A stretch of DNA of 64,000 nt from Aureobasidium sp. EXF-3400 (lineage: Eukaryota; Ascomycota; Dothideomycetes; Dothideales; Saccotheciaceae): positions 1 to 64,000 of the forward strand of contig SWBL01000053.1 in the NCBI GenBank assembly GCA_024195585.1, given 5' to 3'. Every line of letters begins with the position of its first letter. Within the stretch, counting starts at the first letter, position 1. The notes under the pieces were generated by a model. It saw only the letters and a list, made by a program, of their open reading frames with translations, had not been told where the DNA came from and did no database searches. Made by a program: the position numbers and the translations under genes. Positions 56,535 through 64,000 of this stretch are shown here, in pieces.

Positions 56535-59078
56535 ATGGCTCCGTGGTTACTTTCGGCAGCTGTGACTCTGTTGCAGCTGTTGCCTGACACAGCAGTCGCT
56601 CAGGATGTTGCTTCACCCTTCACGAAGGCTTCCAATGATTCGCTTCTTTGGGGTCCTTACCGTCCAAACTTGTACTTTGGCGTGAGACCGAGACTGCCAA
56701 AGAGTGTGCTTACCGGCTTGTTGTGGGCCAAGGTCGAAGACTTTGCCTCTGTCCAGAACAGTATGTCTTACATGGCTTGACCAAAAAAGCCAATTGGCTA
56801 ATCATCCAATGTGAACAGACTTCCGATACACATGCGAGCAACACGAGGGCATGGCTGGCTACGGCTGGGATGCATACGACCCGAGAACTGGTGGTTCGCA
56901 AACCATTCACGATGCTGGAAACCAAATCGATGTCACAACCGACTTTGTCAAGTTCCCTGAACACGGCTCTGACGGAGGATCTTGGGGTGCAAGAATCAGG
57001 GGTGTTCCAAGAGAAGACGCCTCAGACGACCTCAAAACGACCATGATCTTCAACATCGCTGTCGAAGGATTGGGAAGCTTGGTCGTTGACAACGCAGAAG
57101 ATGAAGAGAACGAGACTGGCTTCGATGGAGACGTCGTCATCACCGGAGAGACTCCTGAGTTGGGTATTTTCACTGTGACAATCGTTGATCGCAAGGGAGA
57201 GAAACCCAACCATGTTCATCCTTCGTTCCAGGAAAAGCCCATCGACAAGACTCTGGTGCACAGTGTGCAGATTCCTGAGGCTGCCCTCTGGCAGGCCAAG
57301 CGTATGTTGTATTCGTCACGCTATCAAGGCTTGACACTGACGTTTGAGCAGCCGTCCTCTTCACCTCCATGAAGACCAGCCTCGACAAGTACATCGAGAC
57401 TTACACAGCTGAAGCCATGCCTCCCCCGATGCAAGCTTTCACCATTCCCAATGCACCCGGTGCTGGTAACATGCATTTCGTGCAAAAGGTCTTCGAAGGC
57501 GCATTCGAGTTCGATGTCATCTTCTCGTCTGGTTCCGGTCCCGAGCCTATCAAATCAGCAGATCTGTCTGAGAAGATTGAGACAACTATCAAATCCTTCT
57601 CTGAGCGCTTCATTCAATCCTTCAAGCCGCAGCAACCTTTCAACGACAAGAAATACGTCGGTCTCGCCAAGTCGCTCTTCTCAAACCTGATTGGAGGTAT
57701 TGGTTACTTCCACGGTGATTCGGTCGTCGATCGTTCGTATGCACCCGAGTACGAAGAGGAGAACGAAGGGTTCTGGCAAGAGACCGCAGAAGCAAGAGCA
57801 AGGAACCAGCAGAAATTGGAGGGTCCATACGAGCTCTTTACTGGTACTCCTTCCAGACCCTTCTTCCCTCGTGGTTTCCTCTGGGACGAGGGTTTCCACT
57901 TGCTTCCCATCATCGATTGGGATGTAGATCTCACTCTGCAGATCATCAAGAGTTGGTTTAATCTGATGGATGACGATGGCTGGATCGGCCGTGAACAGAT
58001 TCTCGGACCCGAGGCTCGCAGCAAAGTGCCTCAGGAGTTCCAGACTCAGTATCCCCACTACGCCAATCCTCCTACTCTCTTCTTCGTCATTCACTCTTTC
58101 CTCGACAAGATTGCTGCTGCAAAGTCTGGCCAACAGATTCTTGGCTCCGAGAATGCTAACGGTGTTCTCGCTAACCCAGACGCTGCTCTGCAATACCTTC
58201 GCGATCTTTATCCTCTTCTCAAGAAGCATTACGAGTGGTTCCGCAAGACTCAAGCTGGTGATCTCAAGTCATACGACCGTCCTGCTTCCTCAAAGAAGGA
58301 AGGCTACCGCTGGAGAGGAAGCACAAAGACTCATCTTTTGACCTCCGGTCTCGATGACTACCCTCGTCCTCAACCTCCTCACCCTGGCGAGCTGCACCTT
58401 GACTTGATGTCCTGGATGGGTATGATGACCCGCGCCATGAAGCGCATCGCAACGACTCTTGCCGAAGCCGACGACGCATCAACCTACGAGAAGATCGAAA
58501 ATGCCATTATCCGCAACCTTGACGATCTGCACTGGTCTGCTGACGAGCAAGCATACTGCGATGCTACGGTTGACGAGTACGAAGAGCATGCTCTTGTCTG
58601 CCACAAGGGCTATATCTCGCTTGCACCGTTCTTCGCCGGCCTACTGGCACCAGACCACCCTCATCTGGGCGAAGTCCTCGACCTCATCAGCTCTCCTGAG
58701 CATCTCTGGTCGCCTCACGGCATTCGCTCCCTCTCACAACAAGACGCTCTTTACGGCACAGAGGAAAACTACTGGCGTTCGCCCGTATGGCTTCCCATCA
58801 ACTACCTCGTTGTCAAGGAACTTCTCAACACAGCCTCTGCCACTGGACCCCATCAGAAGCGTGCCGCCAAGATGTACACCGAGCTGCGCAAGAACCTTGT
58901 GGATACAGTGTACAAGTCGTGGGAAAAGACTGGATTTGCTTGGGAGCAATATAACCCAGAAACTGGAGAGGGACAGCGCACTCAGCATTTCACTGGCTGG
59001 ACTAGTCTGGTTGTTAAGATCATGGCTATGCCTGAGGTGCCAAGTGTCAAGGAAGAAAGTGGACACGATGAGCTGTAG
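56535..59078 (+). CDS. cwh41: Mannosyl-oligosaccharide glucosidase (ER glucosidase I, GH63)
   Basis: The enzyme removes the outermost glucose from N-linked glycans in the ER, the first trimming step. Exons 56535-56760, 56819-57301 and 57352-59078 give 811 aa; introns are 58 and 50 nt with GTATGT donors. A cleavable signal peptide, MAPWLLSAAVTLLQLLPDTA, replaces the membrane anchor of the yeast protein. GH63 signatures include LLWGPYRPNLYFGVRPR, RYTCEQHEGMAGYGWDAYDPR, FPRGFLWDEGFH, the DLMSWMGMM segment, and the C-terminal YWRSPVWLPINYL and QYNPETGEGQ, the last holding a probable catalytic Glu. Confidence 0.94.
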
Positions 59079-59481
59079 AGTTTATTTCATGATTAGAAAG
59101 GCATCAGAGGTGTAGATAGGAACAAAAGTAGAATTATTTGCTTTTCTCTGCCACGACTAGATGTGTTTGTGGTGATGCTCTGACTGCCAAGCACGAGTGT
59201 TCGCAGCTGCCGACGCTTTCTAGAAGCCTGGAGCTCGAGTCGTAGCTTCAACTCTCCATCAACACAATCACTCAAATACCAACTTACATTTCTCACCACA
59301 CCGCTTTCATTCAAATTTCGCCTGTTCGCGCACGAGAAACACTTGTGTCATAAACTCGGGCCCCAGCTCCAAACCCAACCCTTCACCAAGATCTCCGCAG
59401 CATCGATCGGCCTTCCATCCTTAGCTCTCGTATAGTCGACCAAAAGGCGCGTACCAGAAAGTCCGATTCTAAGCAGCAATA
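59079..59481. other. Intergenic between CWH41 and the MMTAG2-like gene
   Basis: 403 bp on the same strand; contains the end of CWH41 and the promoter of the next gene. Nothing else seen. Confidence 0.5.
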
Positions 59482-60141
59482 ATGGACCTTCTCCAAACGG
59501 TGCGCAAAGAAGGCTCGCGAGGCGGGCGCAATGAGTTTTCCTGGCAAGACGTTCAGAATGACCCACACCGACAAAACTACCTTGGTCATTCACTCATGGC
59601 ACCCGTGGGGAGATGGCAAAAAGGCAAAGATCTGAGCTGGTACGCCAAAGGCGAGAAAGGATCGGAAGAAGATGCAGAGGCGCAGAGGAAAGAAGAGATG
59701 AGGAAGATCAAACAACAAGAGGAGGATGAGATGCTGAGGGCTATGGGTCTGCCCGTGCCTGATAGAGACAATGCAAACCTCGAGCCTGTGGCTCTGAGGT
59801 CTGGCATGGGAGTACAAGCTGGTCCTGCTGCAGAGTCAGACAAGCGCGAGAGAAGCAGGAGTAGAAGCAGAGAGAGAAGACACAGAAGGCGTGATGGTCA
59901 TGGCAGTAGAAGTCGCGAGAGAAGACACAAGAGAAGGTCACGCTCGAGAGATGGAGATGAGCACAGACGACACAGACACAGACGAGAAGACCACGGTCGC
60001 AGACATGAGGATGAGGAACGCAGACACTATCACAGCCGTCGCGAGCGCTCGAGGTCGAGATCTGGAGAGCGCAGGAGACATAGAAGTCGCTCACCAAGGG
60101 ACAGGGAAAGGGACGGAGAGAGACGTAGACGTTATGATTGA
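59482..60141 (+). CDS. MMTAG2-like (multiple myeloma tumor-associated protein 2 family) RS-rich nuclear protein
   Basis: 219 aa, single exon. The N-terminus RGGRNEFSWQDVQNDPHRQN followed by YLGHSLMAPVGRWQKGKDLS is the conserved block of the MMTAG2/C1orf35 family. A Lys/Glu helix (EEMRKIKQQEEDEMLRAMGL) follows. The C-terminal half, from about residue 120, is an Arg-Ser/Arg-His dipeptide domain typical of splicing-associated proteins, so a nuclear RNA-processing role is likely but inferred. The start is the first ATG and begins the conserved block a few residues later. Confidence 0.85.
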   Translation: MDLLQTVRKEGSRGGRNEFSWQDVQNDPHRQNYLGHSLMAPVGRWQKGKDLSWYAKGEKGSEEDAEAQRKEEMRKIKQQEEDEMLRAMGLPVPDRDNANLEPVALRSGMGVQAGPAAESDKRERSRSRSRERRHRRRDGHGSRSRERRHKRRSRSRDGDEHRRHRHRREDHGRRHEDEERRHYHSRRERSRSRSGERRRHRSRSPRDRERDGERRRRYD

Positions 60142-60480
60142 ATGACTAGACGACCAGAGTTTCACGATTGAAGAGCAAGGTCATGGACAAGGAAGGGCAA
60201 GAGAAGCAGGGCAAACGAGGCCTTGCACTGCTTGCAGGCTGGCAATCAAGCTTCATCATAATGCAGATCAAAAGCTTGGTTTGGAGGCCAAGTTTGGCGG
60301 GGAAGTGCATCATATGCATGGTCGTTCAGGGACACGCAATGCCATGAACGCCGTTGATGCAATAGAACACATGCACTTTCTCCTTTAGCCATCTGTTCCC
60401 TATAACTATCCCGTCCCTAGTCCCTGCATTCTTCCAAACTCTCCTCACCGACCCTGTGATTTGAACATCTCCTTTCCAAC
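60142..60480. other. Intergenic between the MMTAG2-like gene and PS decarboxylase
   Basis: 339 bp; a pyrimidine-rich stretch precedes the start of the next gene. Nothing else seen. Confidence 0.5.
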
Positions 60481-61682
60481 ATGACGGACAAGCTCAGCGA
60501 CGCCCACTTCGATGCTACCGCAGCAGCTCTCGACCAGATCACCGACCAAGCTGCAGGCCCTGAAGATCCCAAGAACACCCTACACTTACCTTCCAACCAC
60601 GAAAAGTCGCACTCATGGCTCAAGCGCATCTTCCCCTACGATAGTCTCGAGGCAATGGAATCGGCCTGGCACATGGGCAACTACGTCATTGACCGCAAGA
60701 CCGGCCAAAAGTCCTTTGAGCCCATGAGCATCTATGTGCGTGTCGGCATGCATGCTCTGTACTATGGGTCCGAGCAAGAAAAAGCCCTGCAATGGAAACG
60801 CACCGTCAAGCTCCTGGAAGAGCAGAGCAAGAAGATGGGAAAACAATACGACGACCCAGCCAGTGTCGACCACATTGTTCCCTTCATCGAGAGCTTCGAC
60901 CTGCAGGAGAGCATGTCAGAGATGAAGGAGCCTAACCCAGCCAAGTACAAGAACTTCAACGAGTTCTTCTCGAGAGAAATTCGCGAGGATGCTAGACCAA
61001 TCGATGAGCCAGGCAATGTGAGTTCGCAATCTTGTCACTTCAATCTAGAATCGACCACTGATCAAACGTCAAACAGGATCTCGTCGTTTCCTCCCCAGCA
61101 GACTGCCGTCTGACAGCTTTCCCCACCGTCGACCTCGCTACAAAGTACTGGATCAAAGGCTTCGGTTTCACCATTGAGAAACTCCTCAACTCAGCCCAAC
61201 TCGCATCCACCTTCAATAACGGTTCCATCGTGATAGCTCGTCTCGCACCTCAAGACTACCACCGCTGGCACTCTCCTGTCTCCGGCGTGATCGAGAGCAT
61301 CACCGAGATCCCTGGTGCATACTACACCGTCAACCCACAAGCAATCAACGAAGCAGGCACGCTGGACGTCTTCTGCGAAAACAGACGCAGTGTCATGATT
61401 GTGCGTCGCGCTGGCAGCAATTCCAAAGTTGCCATCATAGCCGTGGGTGCCATGTTGGTTGGCAGCATCAAGTACAACCCTGGCATCGACGTCGGCAGAG
61501 AAATCAGAAGAGGAGAGTGCTTGGGTGCTTTCCAGTATGGAGGCAGTACAGTCATCAACGTATACCAAGAAGGAGACGTTACCTTGGATGAGGATTTGGT
61601 TCGCAACTCTACAAAGGAAGTTTGTGAGACTCTGGTTAAGGTGGGCTGGAGAGTTGGTGCCGGACCTGGTACTTCTGCTTAG
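60481..61682 (+). CDS. Phosphatidylserine decarboxylase, short non-mitochondrial-type form
   Basis: The enzyme converts phosphatidylserine to phosphatidylethanolamine. Exons 60481-61017 and 61077-61682 give 380 aa; the 59-nt intron has a GTGAGT donor. The pro-enzyme cuts itself before a Ser to make a pyruvoyl group; here the site is YGGSTVI near residue 333, with GGST instead of the LGST of the mitochondrial enzyme. The His of the DYHRWHSPVSG block and the Asp in SSPADCR complete the expected triad. No mitochondrial presequence, membrane segment or C2 domain is seen, unlike yeast Psd1 and Psd2. It could act near ER or Golgi membranes, or on a related substrate. Confidence 0.88.
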
Positions 61683-61983
61683 AAGGCGATGCGGCCGAAT
61701 ACGTTGGGAAAGAGCAGAGGTATTGGTGCGCTGCCCGGGCATCCTGGACACGCGCATAAGCAAGGGTATGCCACCAGACAAGTCCCTGCGACCTCACCAT
61801 ATGTTAAGTCAACGAAGAAGCGCTTTTGGAGGAGAGGGTTGCGCTGCAACATGTCATGAAGTACAAAGATAGTTTAAACGAAAGTAACGATGTCCCACGA
61901 TCCAGTTTGGCAAAAACTCCCGTCAACGTTAGTTTAGGAGTCTAGCCTGTCAAGAACGGCTTAAGATTCTACTCTATACATAG
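61683..61983. other. Intergenic between two convergent genes
   Basis: 301 bp holding the 3' ends of the PS decarboxylase and MTQ1 genes. Nothing else seen. Confidence 0.5.
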
Positions 61984-63166
61984 TTAGTCTCTCCTATCGC
62001 CACGGTATGCGAAGACTGAGCGGCCGTTCCCTGTTCCGAGTATCTTGACATCTTCAAGAGCGGGTGTATCTCCAATTTGTGCGTCAGAATCATGCTCACT
62101 CGGATAGTCTCGCCAGATCTCAATGCCATCCCAAATACCCTGGTCTTTGGCCATGAGAGCAACACGTTCAGCTTGTTCCAGATCTGCGACTTCGAAGAGC
62201 ACAACCTTTGCTCCGACTTTCCGGGCGATCTGCAATAGGCGAGGGTAGAAGATATCGCCTTGGTCGACTTGTGAGTACAAGAAATTGTTTTGAGGTGGAG
62301 GTACCAAGGCCAGACGCGGCTCGTAGCGTTTTACCGATCTCTGCGTGGTGTTGTCGAAGGCTTGTGGGGATATATAGGGCGGGTTGGAGATTAGGATGTC
62401 CCAGCGGCCATCGCAGGAGGTTGATGAGGTGGACTCGTAGCGGTGCAGCGCAGAGTCTAGCGATGGTGGATGGTTGCTTTTGTCGTTGGAGTCGGTCGCG
62501 AGTATGTCTGCCTGGATGAAGTGCAGTGATGGATTCGGGCCCAGGTGACCAGCATTAGCCAACCGGTGGAGATTCCTGTTTGCAAGGTTCAAAGCTTGAT
62601 CGGATATATCTACACCCACTATCTCCAAGGATTGAGGAGGTTGACCGTGCCTGCGTCTCTGTCCGAGTTCGTGATGCGCTAGCAATGGTATGCAACCAGT
62701 TCCTGTACACAGGTCCAAGATTCTGATATGTTTTTGAAAATGTTGAGGGTTTTTCTTTTGGAGCAATCGCTCAATCAAGAAAGTCACTGAAGCAGCAGTT
62801 TCTTGCCTACCCTCTTCTGCGTAAACGATAATGAAATGCGGAGAGGAAAAACCTACGAGTAAAGCCTTACCTTGGTATCAAAACACCTGGCTCACAAGCA
62901 ATTTCGAGATCGCCGAAATATTCAGTGCCCATGATATATTGCAGAGGCTTGCCACGAGCCCTGTCGACGCACAACTTTCTGAGCTGTTGTTGTACATTGC
63001 AGCTTTCAAGACTCTGCTTGTTTTGCTGTTGCTCCAAGACATGTTCCTTTAACCATCGTAGTTCGTTTTTCGCAGAGGCAAGGTCGCGTGTGCCTTGTAA
63101 CACCAGCGGCAATGATGAGTCGATCTTGCGTGCCTGATGCAGGATATGAGGTGACAGCCGTGGCAT
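61984..63166 (-). CDS. mtq1: Release-factor glutamine N5-methyltransferase (PrmC/HemK, mitochondrial MTQ1 type)
   Basis: PrmC enzymes methylate the Gln of the GGQ motif in peptide-release factors; the longer HemK-domain form with an N-terminal helical domain is the mitochondrial type in fungi. Exons 63166-62871 and 62806-61984 give 372 aa; the 64-nt intron rebuilds VLIPRQETAASV, the family's PRxxT motif. The N-terminal helical domain ends with GKPLQYIMGTEYFG. The SAM site is ILDLCTGTGCIPLLAHH, and the catalytic NPPY is in ISNPPYISP near residue 238. An insert of about 25 residues lies before it (THPPSLDSALHRYES-like). I chose the first ATG (MPRLSPHILHQARK); more upstream codons are open but start with TTG. 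Confidence 0.9.
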
Positions 63167-64000
63167 CCGTGAAAGCAATGAGGAGTCAGGAGAGCTGTAC
63201 TGGGGGAATAACCTGATATGCAACAATGGAAAGGTCGGTCGGTGTTGCGGCAAGAGAACGGATCCGAAGTGCTTCTGCTTCCGATTTGCCAAGCATTTTG
63301 CACAAGCGATGCCGAGTTTCGCATGACAACCAAGATCCGTTCGATCCTTCCATCTCCTTCCAAGCCACGATTGTGGAGATGCTGCATGTCAAACTTGTTA
63401 CTTGGAACGACAGCTCCTGGACAACTCGGTGGTTCTTCGTCAGAATGGTCGTTGCTACACGGATATTGTATGTCGTCCGATCAAGGCACTAAACGGAGAA
63501 GTCTCGGGTTCCACGATAAATCTGCTGTCTGATGCGTCGGAAGCTGCACGAAGCTCATACCTCCCCTACGAAATCGATGTGGCGACGTCGTTGCACCGCT
63601 CGTGAGTTGCTACCTTTGTTTCGCATCAATTGGAGCCCTATTGCGCCTGAGTTCCTACGTACTTGGCTGGCCTGATTGATTGGTACTGCACGGCAGGGAC
63701 GGGCCGGACGAGATAGGATCGTTACGGACAAGAACCCCCCTCAACATGAAGAGGATGATGTTGTTGATGTTGCTGCACGCTACAGGGTAATAGATGACAG
63801 ACTGCTTGATTGACGTATTCTCGAATCATCTCCGAAGCTGACAATGACATGGCTTTGCAGCACCATGTTCTTTTTCTGTGTCCCGCACGACAAAGCTGCG
63901 TAACGCTATGATCACAGATGACTGGTGATATGGCGATCCTCAGGCAAATCTGAAGCAGCTATGCTTGTTGGGAAAACAATCGATGCAATGTTGACAGCTT
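63167..64000. other. Right-edge region, no gene called
   Basis: About 0.83 kb upstream of MTQ1. Plus-strand frames at 63226-63492 (from ATG, MERSVGVAARERIRS) and 63402-63605 (ending just before a GTGAGT) look partly coding. The minus strand is also open here (63186 to about 63500), so neither strand can be chosen. A divergent gene running off the edge is possible. Confidence 0.35.

Noticed and set aside
63218..63605. Plus-strand coding-like frames with a possible GTGAGT donor at their end
   Set aside because: The opposite strand is also open over the same stretch, the frames do not join by a normal intron, and no domain is seen.

Overview
This window is nuclear DNA of a filamentous ascomycete (Pezizomycotina). 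Most introns are short, about 45-80 nt, with GT-AG ends. Genes are tightly packed on both strands, and housekeeping proteins such as Cse1, Neo1, Sec16, Lys4, Cwh41 and complex I Nuo78 are fungal in form. A Dothideomycete is likely but only inferred, partly from the close resemblance of the mannitol dehydrogenase to that of Cladosporium and Alternaria. Many coding ends depend on introns read by eye; the junctions given keep frame and family motifs, but none has been tested against RNA.

Layout. 1-13.3 kb: the 5' end of complex I NUO78 (minus), divergent from the nuclear exportin CSE1; an FAD monooxygenase divergent from an MSO1-like exocytosis factor; the Rab-GAP GYP7; mitochondrial-type formate dehydrogenase. 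13.3-17 kb: a gene-poor stretch with a 28-bp palindromic tandem repeat, then a disordered protein of unknown function. 17-27.4 kb: the P4-ATPase NEO1 and the giant COPII scaffold SEC16, divergent from each other. 28.8-29.6 kb: NADP-mannitol dehydrogenase. 29.6-45 kb: an accessory-looking stretch with a possible gene relic, F-box-like genes, a sugar transporter, a short-chain dehydrogenase, an HSL-type alpha/beta hydrolase and a five-exon M13 metallopeptidase. 45-53.6 kb: an NLR-type immune receptor (alpha/beta-hydrolase, NACHT, ankyrin-like), two poorly resolved minus-strand genes and an F-box-like gene. 53.6-63.2 kb: housekeeping again, with LYS4, divergent ER glucosidase I (CWH41), an MMTAG2-like RS protein, a short phosphatidylserine decarboxylase and the PrmC/MTQ1 glutamine methyltransferase.

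How the genes work together. Several act in membrane traffic and aminophospholipid handling: Sec16 (ER exit), Neo1 (Golgi flippase), Mso1 and Gyp7 (fusion and Rab control), Cwh41 (N-glycan trimming) and PS decarboxylase (makes PE). This may simply reflect what is common in a genome.

The most interesting part is the NLR at 45.1-48.9 kb. Its only plausible start codon is followed five codons later by an in-frame TAG, after which a normal-looking protein continues. It is either a nonsense (off) allele or a gene with an unrecognised first exon. The F-box-like gene at 51.9 kb also runs on in the same open frame for about 178 codons past its TGA.
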